Of a DNA stretch of 64,000 nucleotides, positions 45,377 through 57,231 are shown piece by piece. Both the position numbers and the translations under genes were made by a program. Under the pieces are notes generated by a model. The model made no database searches. It had not been told where the DNA came from and was given only the letters and a program-made list of their open reading frames with translations. Position 1 is the stretch's first letter. The number at the start of each line of letters is the position of its first letter. The stretch comes from Rhipicephalus microplus (taxonomy: Eukaryota; Arthropoda; Arachnida; Ixodida; Ixodidae). The stretch spans positions 195,766,491 to 195,830,490 of the forward strand of contig NC_134702.1 in assembly GCF_043290135.1 (NCBI RefSeq). The letters are read 5' to 3'.

Positions 45377-45907
45377 CTAAGAGCATGGTTGGATATGGGT
45401 GTTTTCGTCCACGACAAGCTTAGCGGCAGATTGACGGTCGATGGAGGTGAATTCGGTGAGGAAGGAGAATTCTATGTCCCCTCGAGCACAGTCAATTATC
45501 GCGTTGTGGCGCGAAAAGAAGTCCCATTCTAAGAGGATGTCGTGGGAGCAGGATAAAAGCACAACACGTTCTCGTGTACACAATGTCTTGAATAGTCACA
45601 CGTGCTGTACACGCTGCGGTCTGTTGAAAAGGCTGGGCACTTGCTATTCGAAGGTACAATCCAAAAGAGACGTCATGATATTACGAAGTGAGCGACCAAA
45701 TTCGGCATCGATTACTAATACAGTGGTGCCAGTATCAACAAGAGCGACTGTTGTGACATTTTTGACAAAAATGTCAATTACACTGCTAGGAAAAGACCGA
45801 GGATTTGGGCAAAAAGAAAATTGCGCAGTTCTTGCCTCGAGAACTGCGTCGTCCAGTTCCCCTCGTCGGTAGGTGGTCGTTGACGCATCGGTGATGGCGA
45901 TCGCCAA
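45377..45907 (-). pseudogene. Aspartic protease of element 3
   Basis: Frame 45644-45907 (87 codons) includes the active-site loop ALVDTGTTVLVIDAEFGRSL, DTG intact at about residues 58-60. Frame 45377-45583 continues with SCSHDILLEWDFFSRHNAIIDC, the block that in element 5 follows the protease flap (LILAWNFLPRHEAMIDCS). The two are in different phases, so a frameshift near 45600 separates them. Confidence 0.8.
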
Positions 45908-45929
45908 CGAGGGGATGGTGAGTGCTGAT

Positions 45930-47132
45930 GTTTCGAATCGAGGGTGACGATCAGTTTGGTATCAAAGTTTCGGTGTGGTGGAGGGAGCATAAGGCGCGTC
46001 GTAATCACGTGAGAAGTAAGGCACTTGTTGGCTGTCATCGAAGGTATGAACATGGCGGTGGCACTGCCAGGTGACGTGTCTTCTGGGGTACCTATAGGCG
46101 AAGCATATGGGGCGATTGTCATGCGTTTGCTATGGGTTTACGAAGATGGGGCGATTGTCGAGTGTTTGCTATGGGATTACGAGGCAGTGCTTAACCAGAA
46201 AATAGGAGAGCAGTACGGTCCACACGCTGGATAGGTGGCACTGGCCGTCTGCGGGCGGGCATGGAAGCTACCGCTGCATATGTAAAAGGGGCCGCCACGA
46301 GATCTTGCTGCGGGCAGCTGGCCGCACCTCATTGACCTCGTCTTGGAGGACATCACTAATGGAGAAAGGCAGAGTTGATGTAGCCTCTTGGGTGAAGGCC
46401 ACTAGTGAGAGCTGCTTTGCATCTTCTTCGCAGACGAAGGCCTTGATTTCTGTCAAAAGCGTCACACGTTTGAGGACGATGGTGAGGCTCGAGAGTGGCG
46501 CTGCATTGGGTGGCGGAACTCGCCTTGTGAGAGCTCGCTACTTGCGCAATTTGTCGTAGCTTTGGGACAAGCTAATAACGTGATGAATTGTGGTTGGGTT
46601 CTTCACTAGCAACACCTGAAAAGCATCGTCATCGATGCATTTCATTATGTGCTTAATTTGTTGGTTACCGTCATGTCAGCGTTGACGCTTCTGCATAGAT
46701 CGACAACCTCTTCTATGTAACTGGTGACCGTCTCACCCGTGTCCTGTGCACGCGAACGAAAACGCTGTCCAAAACTGCGGTGATTGCCGTCTTGAAGAGT
46801 TACCACGTTCAGACGTCGCCCTCATGATTCCTGAACCATAGATTTGCAAGCGCCACCAGATATAACAATACCCACGTTAACTTCTTCGCGTCGTCCCACT
46901 TGCTTAGAGAACTCACCCGTTTGTAGGTCGTCAGCCACGCTTACACGTCGTTTTCGTCGGTTCCGCTCAAGATTGGAGGCTCTCGCAGGAAAACACTTCC
47001 AGCGCAGGTGAGGGGTGGTGATGGAAGCGTCTGCTGTCCCGCGTCCACCATGACAGATGGTTGTTTCCAAGACCGAAGTTACAGGATGGCACAGGGAAAT
47101 GGTACCCCGCACGGCTTCACCAAATATAATGG
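45930..47132 (-). pseudogene. Gag relic of element 3
   Basis: Capsid-like pieces include FVCEEDAKQLSL in frame 46268-46465, comparable to IRKEVARQLSL of element 5. A zinc-knuckle relic reads CFAYRYPRRHVTWQC near 46108-46065, with one knuckle Cys lost. Frame 46822-47169 is out of phase. The region just left of 47133 has a TTTGGTGAAGCC primer-binding-site-like block (minus strand). Confidence 0.6.
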
Positions 47133-47261
47133 TGATGTATTGCACTGCAGCTGTTGGCTGATCGCGCACAGTTCTGAGCCCGAACTGCTAGCTCGTTCCC
47201 CTGCAACACACGCGATGCTACTGTCGTTGCACTGGCACTGATCTAATTCTTCTTCATTACA
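47133..47261 (-). repeat. 5' LTR of element 3
   Basis: Partner of 31292-31400. Its right end ATTACA directly meets a TA tract. Confidence 0.75.
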
Positions 47262-47279
47262 ATATATATATATATATAA
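47262..47279. repeat. (AT)n tract at the edge of element 3
   Basis: About 8-9 AT units immediately right of the 5' LTR, probably the target microsatellite. Confidence 0.85.
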
Positions 47280-49180
47280 TGAACGTGGCTGACAGAAATA
47301 TTTTGTGACGTAACAAAATATTCGTTAGTTTTAATTTTTGTTTAATCATTCTAAAAGTAGGTTGGACATCTCCTGCTAGAGCAAGATGACTGAACGAAAA
47401 AAGCCTCTTGTTTTTCTTCTCGGTTCTTTGTGTTGATATACTAACAAAACAACCTACGATTTATTCCAGAATGGTGGTATATGGGCTAATTTATTCTATT
47501 GCTCGTCAAGCAGGCTACGTCCTAAAGAAAACATCCTATAACAATACTCCTGTATGCAGTCATGGCACTGAACGTTGTTGCTTCTTATGTAATTTTTACT
47601 GCTAAGACACGTAACATTTTACTTATCAGTGTTTTTCATTGTATTTCTTCACAACTTGCATTTTTGGTGTATTCAAAATTGTGCAATTTTTATACTGTCT
47701 CGTCTTTTGTTAGCCGTTCAGCAACACGCGTATTGTTTCTTGATTGACTGTGCGCAGTTTTATTGTTTTATTTTTTGTTTCTATGTGCTTTGCTCATTTA
47801 GTTGTATGTAAAGCTGACACTCTGATGTAAGGTTGTCTTCTGTAATACTTCCTGATTTTCTGCAGTTTGAAAATCAATATCCAATTGTTTTCATATCTGT
47901 GATCTGCAACTTCTGCGATGCCAAGTACAAAAAGGTAGGAGCCTTGTGAAGCTGTTCAGATAGCAGCTTTTTGCTCGCGTAATTGCGTTTTGTTTCGGCA
48001 ATCCTGTAAAGAAAACGGTTAATAAAAGTTGAACTGGAGCTGAAGTTTCACCCCCCTCCCTTACCCGCCTCAACTTGTTCCTGCAGCTAACAAGGCTTTG
48101 CGCCAAGCCTACGGAATCAGCCAACCGTTGAGTGAGTGACAATGTGCATTATGACGTCACATGTGATGTCATACTATGTGACTTTGTAAGGAAATAATTA
48201 TGATGTCATCTCAGACAACACGTCTTCTTACATAGCTCGGGCTGAACAGACGTTAACTTTTTGCGTTGTATGATGCACCTGGGACTTTCAGCCTATAAGT
48301 TTGCAAATAAAACGGGAAGCTCTCATATATCTTACTGCCTTCAAAAAAACTTTAATGGGATAACAGCAGTACAACAGAAGAGGAGACCATGCGTTCGTAA
48401 CGCTCTCCTCCTTGCTTCTACTGTGCTTCGTCGACCATAGTTGAACAAATAACGAGTAAACGTACACTAACAGACCATACTTCGTGCTGTTCTGCAAGAT
48501 ATATTCTTTAGTAAAGGTATAGAAATTGACAGCTGATGTGGCGCAGGATTGCGGCCAGAGTAGTAATTTTTATTTTTTAGGGAACCAGCAAATAATAAAT
48601 CTGTCAGCCTGGCGGTAGACTCTCTACTACACTACAAGCGCTCGTTTGATTACCTTGACGGGTCGGAAAAGAACAATGATTAAATGTTTCATGGGTTTTT
48701 TGTCTATATTAATATCTTGCCTAGATACGTCAAGTAATAGCACGAACTCTGGCAGGGCACAACCCTGTAAGCCTTGGTTCAATATGTACTCTATCCTGTG
48801 AACACACAGGTCACTGTTCCCATATTGCGAAGTGGTGGCCTAAGGATCCCAATCGTGTGTTGAGGCTGACCATGGAAGCTTAGGTGCGAACTGCATGTAG
48901 GAGTACCAGCGGGGTTGATTGGCGCCCGTGAGCGTCAGCGCACGTGAATTGAGCCGCGCCGGAAGGAAGCTCGTTTCGAGCGAAGTCGCCCCAGCTACCC
49001 TACAGGCACGAGCGCGGTGCGAGATTTAATCTAGCATGCTCTATTTTTCTCCCGCATGGTAGTGTTGGGGCAAGTGGCGTGCCTCCGTCCCCTTTTGAAC
49101 TGCTTCGTTCCAGCTTCTCCACTGCCTGTCAGAAGTAATCTCAAATGAATCGATGACTCTGCCCAAAGGAACTTTGATTC
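47280..49180. other. No recognisable gene
   Basis: AT-rich with short frames only, plus a CpG-richer stretch near 48860-49030. I see no nameable gene or repeat. Confidence 0.5.
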
Positions 49181-49454
49181 GCTGACAAAGAAAGAGAGAG
49201 AGAAAGATGCAAGGAAAGGCAGGGGGGGGGTTAACCGTGATACACATTCGGTTTGCTACCTTGCACTGGGGAAGAGATAAAGGGGAGAAAAGAGGTTATA
49301 GAGAGATAAGAAAGGCACACACAATCAAGAACACACTCGGCGGAGCACACACAGTCTACAGGTGGTCACTCGGGTTTGTTGTTTTTAAGTAATGTAGGAG
49401 TGGTTTAGTGGCTTTCTGCGCAATTGAGACAGATGCCCAAAGTCCCAGAATCTT

Positions 49455-50245
49455 CTACATACAGAATGGTCTCAAGTAAAGTTGGTTCAGAACCATCCGG
49501 AGTTGGCATCGCTGTGTGTCGTAGCAAGCGCGGCTGCACAGGACGTGTTCGATGGTCTCTTCAGTTCCACAGGAGTCGCATGCAGGGGTGTCTGTCATAC
49601 CGATGGGAAAGGAGTACACCTTTTTGAATGCAACACCCAACCAAAGGTGGCATAACAGTGTTGCATCGAAGCGGGAAAGTTGTAAAGTTGTGATAGTAGC
49701 TGTATCTTGTGTGAAGGATCCAGTTCATATAAATGAAAACTTTGGAAGCTCGTAGGCAACCAGAACGTGCGTGTAAGATCTCGAGCCAGCAAGTAGAGTT
49801 GTCTTGCTGCATCAGTCCTTGATAGAGGAATCGGCACCACATGTGTTCCTTCGTGGGCTGAGTGGGCTGCATCATCGACTAATTGATTCCCAGTTTTACC
49901 AATATGTCCAGGCAGCCATTGATATATAATATCATGCCCTCGTGCTAGAGCTTGATGGTGGCAATGTCTTATTTCAAGTACCAATTGTTCATGATTCCTC
50001 TTACGTGTGGCAAACTGCAAACTCTGAAGTGCTGCCTTCAAATCACAGATTATGACCCATTATCCTGGACGCTCTCGAACGATATATTGTAAAGGGGATT
50101 TTATAGCAGCAAGCTCTGATGCCGTAAACCTAGTCGTATGCAATAACCTAAATTTGATTGTCATTGCTGCAGCCGAAATCACAGCAGCACCTGATGAGCT
50201 GCTGGATGAGACAGACCCGTCAGTGAGCATCTGCGTTCGCTTCAA
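49455..50245 (-). pseudogene. LINE RNase H and C-terminal zinc motif
   Basis: Frame 50060-50245 shows the first catalytic block (LTDGSVSSSSSSGAAVIS) and ASELAAI with the Glu. Frame 49595-50041 gives a DLKAALQSLQ block and the WLPGHIGKTGNQLVDDAAH end, then ARQLYLLARDL. Frame 49455-49640 holds the C-terminal CDSCGTEETIEHVLC motif. RNase H removes the RNA template during replication. The phases differ and one frame (49561-49875) overlaps, so the gene is dead. Confidence 0.82.
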
Positions 50246-50344
50246 CTACAACTCATATATTATTAGCACTGTTGATTGCTTCAATGCTACTGTGGATTGA
50301 TTGCTTTTCTTTTTGATACCAGGAATTTATAGACGTACCTGCGG

Positions 50345-51560
50345 CTAATTCAGGCACCACAAGGAACATGCAATTCTCGTAGCTGGCGTATATCCTGATG
50401 GGATGCTGTTTAGGGGCTTGTCTAAGACGTGTGAAAACGCAGCACGTGGTCTTTCGGAGGGCAGAAGGGCCAAGTGGTGGTCGGGGACACGGCTAGCATG
50501 TCGAATGTGCTCTCTGAGGCATTCTACAACTCTATATGTTCTGACCGAATGGTCCTTGACAAGCACAATTGTGGCATAGGTCGGAGTGCATTGGGGCAGT
50601 CTAGGCAGGTACGCAGTGCCTGACCCTGCAAACTCTCCAATGAATGAGTATTTAATTTGCTAGTGTTCTTCAGCACCGGCAAACTGTAGCGCAATACACT
50701 CAGAAATAGGGCCCTGTACAACTGTAGCATAGAGGCCACAGAAGTTCCCCATGCTTTCCCGCACATGAAGTTCATTATATGCTCAATAGACAGCAGTCCC
50801 TTCTTCAATTACGCAGGATGCGGGCTCTACGAAATACATCTGTCGATATTTATGCCGAGAAAAGGATGCCTTCGTGCTAATTGGACAGTATGTCCATTGA
50901 TGTAAACAGGGTATGACGTGATTGGTTCATGTGTAAACAAAATCAACGCTTTCCCACATATGAAGTTCATTATATGCTCAATAGATAGCAGTCCCTTTTT
51001 CAAATACGCAGAATGCGGGCTCTACGAAATACTTCTGTCAATAATTATGCCGAGAAAAAGATGCCCTCGTGCTAAATGGACACAATGTTCATTGATGTAA
51101 ACAGGGTAAGACGTGATTGGTTCATGTGTAAACGAAATCAACGCGAATTTCACAGTTGATATAGTCAGGCCTTGTTTCTGAAGGTACGCTGTTGTGAGGG
51201 TTGCTGCCCTCTGTATTCGTGCACGCACCAGAGGGCGAGTAACTGCAGCACTCCAGAGGCAAATATCATCGGCGTATATGGATAGGCACACCGACTTTGG
51301 CAGAACCTTCACCAGACCAATGACGGCAACTTTGAACAATGTGGGGCTTAAAGCACCTCCCTGAGGTACTCCTCAGTAGGTGTAATGTTCAGCAGTTTTA
51401 CCCTCATCTATTTGCACAAAGAAACCCCTGCCAGTTATATAATCATTTATCCATAGAAATATTCGTCCACCAATGCCCATTGCTGTGAGAGAAGTGAGGA
51501 TTGCATTGTGAGCAACATTATTATATGGACTCTTTACGTCAAGAAAGAGTACCACTGATA
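50345..51560 (-). pseudogene. LINE reverse transcriptase, broken
   Basis: From the right: VVLFLDVKSPYNNVAHNAILTSL (motif A with its Asp; frame 51373-51555), a GVPQGG-type junction near 51380-51350 that is broken by a stop, SVCLSIYADDICLWSAAV with the catalytic YADD near residues 22-25 (frame 51022-51339), then thumb blocks WGTSVASMLQLYRALFLSVL (frame 50524-50808) and REHIRHASRVP (frame 50345-50566). A tandem duplication at 50753-51142 disrupts the middle. Confidence 0.85.
50753..51142 (-). repeat. 195-bp tandem duplication in the LINE
   Basis: Two adjacent copies, 50753-50947 and 50948-51142, both starting GCTTTCCC.CA.ATGAAG and ending in the AAACGAAATCAACGC-type box, are about 90 per cent alike by eye. 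Length 195 = 3 x 65, so the frame would be kept, but the RT fold would not. Confidence 0.8.
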
Positions 51561-51600
51561 TACGCTTGCAACTTTTTTCTTGCTGAATAAATTTTTTGCT

Positions 51601-52625
51601 AACAAAGCATGTTCTGAGCTAAATATGGGCTCTTGCACGTCATATTTATTGTCGACCTTTCTCCACCTACCATGTCATTCTCTAAAAAAGCAGGTATCAA
51701 TGCCACGACTTTTCCCATAGAAGGGACCTAATCAAGTTTTAGGCAAGTATAGTTGTTAGGTGGTGACGAATCAGCAAAAGACGTTTTTATGAGCTGCTAG
51801 CTCCGAGTACTTACCAAGTAAACGTACACGCAAGCATTTACGCTACCTACTAATTCCAGAATGATGTTTTTATTATCTTGTTGAATTTTGATTCGACTAA
51901 TCATGCACGCAGAATCAGTATTTTATAATGAACAAACCCATGCCTTGAGGACGTATTTATTTTGAAACTTGCTGCAGTGAAACCGTGACTTAAGTTAGTA
52001 AAAATACCTCCGTTTGAATGAAGTTCACCAGTGTTGATTGGGTGGCCACGTCAAAGCGTTCCTCAGGCCAACGTCCTGTGTATCTGTAAATAAATTATCT
52101 CTCTCTCTATTGCAGAGAGTCGTGTAGTCTACATACAGAAAGATATTCATGGAACGCCACTCCTATGGAAGTTGGGCGTGAGTATAATATCTGCGTCTGT
52201 GCTATTTGACGCCATCTAGGACGAGTGGTGTGGGAATGAGTTGTGAACTGCGAGTGCACATTCGGATCGCTTGCCTGCTTTTTTTTCAGTGCAACGGCCA
52301 AGAGTATGGACATGTTTGCTTTAGTACTACACGTCATTCAAGAGGTATGACAACACAATTGATGATTAGTTTGGCGGAAAAGCAACTCCTGTAATAACTT
52401 GCTGCTAGCACAGTGTTGATGCTAAATGTGCTTGACAAGTTTCACGTGCTGTCCGACCACCATAAAAGCAACGCAAAGTTCGATACAAAGTCAAGGTTAT
52501 CGGTTACGTGCTTTTATTGAGATAGCAAATTAATGGACACTCTTCGCTTGACTTTGCCACCAGCGTCGATATCGACGTGGGTGTCGCAATCAATCACCGT
52601 ATAAGTAAATGTATCTATAATTGCA
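51601..52625. other. No recognisable gene
   Basis: AT-rich. A TAAATAAATTATCTCTCTCT stretch near 52086-52110 looks like another LINE 3' tail on the plus strand, but nothing upstream confirms it. Confidence 0.4.
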
Positions 52626-52640
52626 AAAAAGAAACAAATT

Positions 52641-52877
52641 GATTGATATTTGGGGTTTAACGTCCCAAAACCACCATTTGATTATGAGAGACGCCGTAGT
52701 GAAGGGCTTCGGAAATTTCGACCACCTGGTGTTCTTTAACGTGCACCCAAATCTGAGCTCACGGGTCTACAACATTTCCGCCTCCATCGGAAATGCAGCC
52801 GCCGCAGCCGGGATTCGAACCCGCGACCTGCGGGTCAGCAGCCGAGTACCTTAGCCACTAGACCACTGCGGCGGGGC
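52641..52877 (-). mobile_element. Ruka SINE, full length
   Basis: The copy is headed on its right by a tRNA-like part. Minus strand box A-like TGGTCTAGTGG lies near 52856-52866 and box B GGTTCGAATCCCG near 52810-52822. It ends on the left in a GGGGTTTAACGTCCC box. It is flanked by a 15-bp direct repeat AAAAAGAAACAAATT (52626-52640 and 52878-52892), the target-site duplication of LINE-driven insertion. I recognise it as Ruka of ixodid ticks, a SINE transcribed by RNA polymerase III. Confidence 0.8.
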
Positions 52878-52892
52878 AAAAAGAAACAAATT

Positions 52893-54094
52893 AAGAAAGA
52901 GAGCCTGGCACCAGGAATTGAACTAGGGACCTTCGAAACGTGAGTACGAGACGTCAATCAGTGAGCAACAAAAAACACATTGCTCACAGCTCAAACGGTA
53001 ATATAATATATACCTCCCACTTACCGCTGCTAACGGGCGTATCGGAGGGGAACTATCGTCTTTTCAGCATTGCCAGCAAGATCGCACAGTGAGTGCGCGT
53101 CGCCACATCGACACGACGTGGCGGCACGCAATGATCTCTCCAATGCGTACTTTGCCCCGTGGAGAGAAGGGGGTGGACGCTCAGTCACGCGCCCTTTTCT
53201 TGAGCTTGGAAAGATCATGCTTTTTAGCTGGGCTTTGACTTTCACTGGAACGATTCTGTTGTAATTACCAAACGCGCAAAGGTCAGTGCAATCGTTGCAT
53301 AGTTTTCGTTTGCGAAAAAAGCGCGCTGATCAGACGCAGCGAGTTAACAACTGAGACGCTTATTCGCGTTCATCTGTTTTTATGAGCACGTTTCGTGTGT
53401 TATTTGCTCATGAAAAATGTGGGACACGTTTCAATGGGCTTGTTATTCTCCACGTGACCTTCCGGTTTGTTGCTGTCGCGTTCGTTGCTTCGACTTTACG
53501 GCGGAGCTGTGACTTTTCTCTATTGCTGCTTTAGGCAGACCTTTGCTGTAGCAAGGGTGAACATGGTTTGAACTTCGAAGTAGGGAAGTTGTAACAAGCA
53601 AGTTAGCGCCTGCGTGTTTACCTTATCTGCATTGGTCCTCCCACTTCGGTACTCGGCTTTGACATGGACAGCGATGCTCTGATGACTGTGGCAGCCACTC
53701 CAATGGTAGACGCCCAGGGTTGCGCGTCTTCTCGGTATACTGGATCTGGCCGCACGGAACGCACATGATGAGTATTTACCTAACGTTTCCCTCCCTGTAT
53801 TGAGGATCTTGTTTGCACCATAGCCTCCGGTGTACCATTTCCCTCACCTTATACTCCAGATCTCCTTGGTGCTGCCCGTCGAAATTGCCGATAGCAGCAC
53901 GCCTCACTCATAGGATCACGGCTCTTTACGCGGGAGTAAAATTTATCATCAAGTGGGTCACTCTTCCCTTCATATTCAGCGGACTAGAGGTGAGCACCAG
54001 AATATGCCAAACTTTCGTGACGCACACTCATTTATACGACGGTGGTAACTTTCTGACACGAGTTACAAGGATGGCGTCCTCAATCACTTAGGTG
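52893..54094. other. No recognisable gene
   Basis: Opposed open frames at 53030-53264 have no known motif. Nothing else can be named. Confidence 0.45.
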
Positions 54095-54098
54095 TTAA

Positions 54099-54389
54099 AG
54101 GCCAGTCAACAGGCTCCAAAACGCGCAGGAAAAGCTCGCGCATTTTCCGGCGCGTGACCAACCTCCTCCTCCTTCTCATACGTGCAGGGGCGTCAACTCG
54201 GTGATCAGCGACGTGACGCAGCACGCAGCTCGTCGATTGGTCTGAACCAGGTCTCAACAAACAAACAGTAATGAAGTCAACGTCATTCGATCGCCGAGTT
54301 GACGTCACTGCGCTTTTAAGGAGGTTGGTCACGCGCAGGAAAAAAGCGCAAGCTTTTACTCTGCGTTTTCGAGCCTGTTGACTTGCTCT
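54099..54389. mobile_element. TTAA-flanked hairpin MITE
   Basis: The 291-bp element is flanked by TTAA on both sides (54095-54098 and 54390-54393). The ends AGGCCAGTCAACAGGCTC and its inverted partner GAGCCTGTTGACTTGCTCT are imperfect inverted repeats that extend inwards for at least 70 bp (AACGCGCAGGAAAA..., GTGACCAACCTCCT) and again at CGTCAACTCGG. The whole element could fold as one hairpin. TTAA duplications are typical of piggyBac and Kolobok-type elements. The termini do not show the piggyBac CCC start. Confidence 0.75.
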
Positions 54390-54393
54390 TTAA

Positions 54394-57231
54394 ATACTCA
54401 CGGGCCTCTTTAATGAATGTCCTCAAGACAACCATAAGGTAAAAGCCGTCTCATTCATACTCTTTCTCCGTATATGTGTTGATCCTTTTATTCCCACCTC
54501 CAGAGTTTTCGCCGATAAAAGTGTTTTTGCACTGCCTCCGTGGTTTGGCTTGCGTTTGACCAGGTTAGCGAGAAATCACATGGTACCTCATTAATCAAGC
54601 GTAACGTCATTTCACCTCATTTGAGTCACACATTCTTGACGTGAGCAATTTTCGCGAACTAAGGCGTCTTGATTACATCTTGTGGCGACATCATCATGGG
54701 ATGCTAATTTTAGGCGTGTCCTGTGTTGAGGCCGGTGAAGGCCAATATTCTAGTTTCATGAGGCACCTAATAAAATAGTCATAATATGGCTGATCGCACC
54801 TCCACCACATGCGACGAAGTCATTTTCGCGCCTTTATTGTGCCTGGAAGATGTAGCCAAAACAGTAACCTCTGAGGCACAGAACCGAATCAAAAGCCATG
54901 TCCACTAACGATGAAGATGAATAACACTAGGTGAAGATGGTTTTGTACAGGTGATGAAGAATCGTGCTTTAAATGCCCACAATATTGACAACGCAAGTTA
55001 CACAACGGTGCTGGGAGAGTTTTGTAATTAGTAACAGTCACACCAATAGACCCTGGAGAATCACGAAACACCTTATAAAACGTGTAATTGGTTGCATTAT
55101 TTCCCGAAGTTATTAGAATACGCTTCTTTGTGCCAGAGATTTCAGTGGCGGTGCCGTTTGCTTAACACGGGAGTAAACTTGGCACTGGTAGACTGCCATA
55201 ATGTGGGTGCATACACACAGACCAGAGAATGTGTGATGTGACCATGCGTATTTGCACGCGCGGTTTTCCAATGCCTTGGTCGTGGAGTATTGGCGTTCAT
55301 TTGCATGTGATGCAGAAATGTACACTCTTATCACGATCACCAGTTTTTCAAGCTGCAAGATGTCTCTACCGATATGTTTCGTGCAATATACTCATTGTTG
55401 ACTGTAGCTGCAAAAGTGCTGTGCTGCTAGAAATGTGGAAGAACTTTTCATGCCCGGCAAAAAGTAACTAAAATGTTAAGACGAAGCATTAGGCAATATA
55501 AAAAAGAAATGAGAAAGAAAGAAAAAAGAAAATAAAGGAATAGAGAAAAAAGGCTTGTGAGGAATGCCCAAGCCATGCTTCGCTTCCCCAGATTTCCGGA
55601 CATAGAAATAAATCCTCTTTTTTCTGTTTTACGGGCCGTAATGCGGGACGTGCTTTTGACAATGGCACCACCGGGAGTATAGCTGGTGTACTGATCGAAC
55701 TGAGAATCTATTTTAACTTTCCTCTGCATGCAAAACATTTCGCGAGGTAAACTTTGGTTCATGTATAGCTCATGGAGGTTATCGTTATGTGGAAGGCCGA
55801 TGTGAATGCACATGCCATTTAAGAAGACCTCGTTATGTCATACCTTGTGGTACGTTTAGGCATGGTGTTACCCTAATTCTTTGCGTACACCTCCTCTAAG
55901 TTTTTCAAATGGCATTCTGAACCATTTGCTTCATTTATGCCTATTTACGAGAGTTGTATCATGCTTAGATTGATATTTGAAGGGATTGGGATGTAATAAG
56001 CCTCCTGATAGGCTTCACTGAATTGTAGAAAGAAGTGGTTTGTGGAACATATCAAAACAAAAAAGGCAGAGGTAATTCAGGGTAATCATTCTAGATATTC
56101 TGTGCTGCAGTTCAAATTTCTGCTCTACACCAACTAGACGTAGTCAGGTTAACTTCCTCACATATCCTCTGTTCCTTCTCCCTCTGCTCTATTTGATTCG
56201 TACGTATTGCATCGAAGCGAATGACACAATATGCGAGGCAGCCAAAATATTTCAGGTTGAAGTGTCTTTTTAACTACCAGGAATGATACTTTCAAATAAG
56301 TGCTGCGCAATGCTTAGCACCCACGAAAAAAATTTTCACCAACCACCTTTACATCAACTACACAATAAGAAACCAAAATAAAAAAATTATAAAACAATAA
56401 ATGAAAATAGAAATAATGAAATATTAGTCAGTCGTTTTCTCCGGTCACAACGCAGCAATAGAGAACGTTGCATCATTATTGTGGCTGGGGTGACTAGCCC
56501 AGCGCTATCACGAAACGCCAGAAGATAAGTCAGTTGCAGAATGCTGACTATACGGGTCATAATCTTTTATTGTCGTTCTCCTGGTCTTTCTCAGAATCAG
56601 GCTCTAAACATTACGCCGTAGGTAATGGCCATTGAAAAAACATGATGGCCATTTCACTCTCAATAAGCGATAATCAGATATGCCACAAAATAAAGCATTG
56701 TGTAGGGTGATCTTCTCGACGAACTCCCTTTTGTCGCAAGACTGAAGTATGGGCTTCTCGTTTCGAACTTTTGTTCAATCATTTCTCGCCCGGAGGGATA
56801 TGAGGCTCGCTTTTTGGCGTAGTGGTCACTTACCGTGCTGACTGGATGTCCCTCAACCCGGGAGCATTGTAACCACGTTGCGAAAACGTCTTCCCTGCAT
56901 TGTACAGCACTATAGCTTTGAAGAATTCTAGCTCAATGTTCTTCATGATAGGCGTTTTACGGCCTGACGACGACGCTTTTATCTCAGTCGATTGAGCGCC
57001 TGCAGGCAAGAAAAGTCTAACGATCGCCTATGTGAATAAAGGAATTAAACATGAATGACAGCTTGTAGATTCGTAGGCTAAGTACACTACACTCTCAGGC
57101 AAAAAGGTGTTAAAGGGTGTGGTTCATACTTTTGGGGACAAATGGGGATGCCACTAATATTGATTCTTTTAGGTACTAATGACACCGGGTCTAACAGTGA
57201 ATCTTTCCAGACCAGCTCAGGGGACTAACAT
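54394..57231. other. No recognisable gene
   Basis: Long AT-rich stretch. A possible solitary LTR-like block (about 56698-57050, with AATAAAGG near its end) has no partner or target duplication and is not called. Only short frames. Confidence 0.45.

Larger units (their letters stand above)
31292..47261 (-). mobile_element. Ty3/gypsy element 3, host of the nested set
   Basis: A minus-strand element has LTRs 31292-31400 (3', 109 bp) and 47133-47261 (5', 129 bp). Its own sequence occupies 31292-33020 and 42492-47261. The gap is element 4. The gene order from the right is gag relics, protease, RT, RNase H and integrase, as in Ty3/gypsy. It further contains a truncated Ruka SINE (43146-43345) and a 1.1-kb LTR-like insertion (about 43720-44835). 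The right LTR abuts (TA)n. All genes are heavily broken, so this is the oldest layer of the nest. Confidence 0.85.
49185..51600 (-). mobile_element. R1/Jockey/I-like LINE, 5'-truncated
   Basis: On the minus strand a non-LTR retrotransposon runs from the middle of RT (about 51600) through RNase H and a C-terminal Cys/His motif to a 3' untranslated region ending in a CTTTCTCTCTCT-type tail (49185-49210). The 5' half (ORF1, endonuclease, RT start) is absent, as expected for a truncated insertion. It has a 195-bp tandem duplication within RT and many frameshifts. The presence of RNase H downstream of RT favours the R1/I/Jockey group. Confidence 0.8.

Noticed and set aside
52810..52877. tRNA-like sequence with boxes A and B
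   Set aside because: It is the head of the Ruka SINE with a target duplication around the whole copy, not a tRNA gene.
53030..53264. Opposed small open frames
   Set aside because: They mirror one another on opposite strands with no domain or promoter evidence.
56698..57050. Possible solitary LTR
   Set aside because: It has an AATAAAGG and TG/CA-like ends, but no partner, primer-binding site or target duplication.
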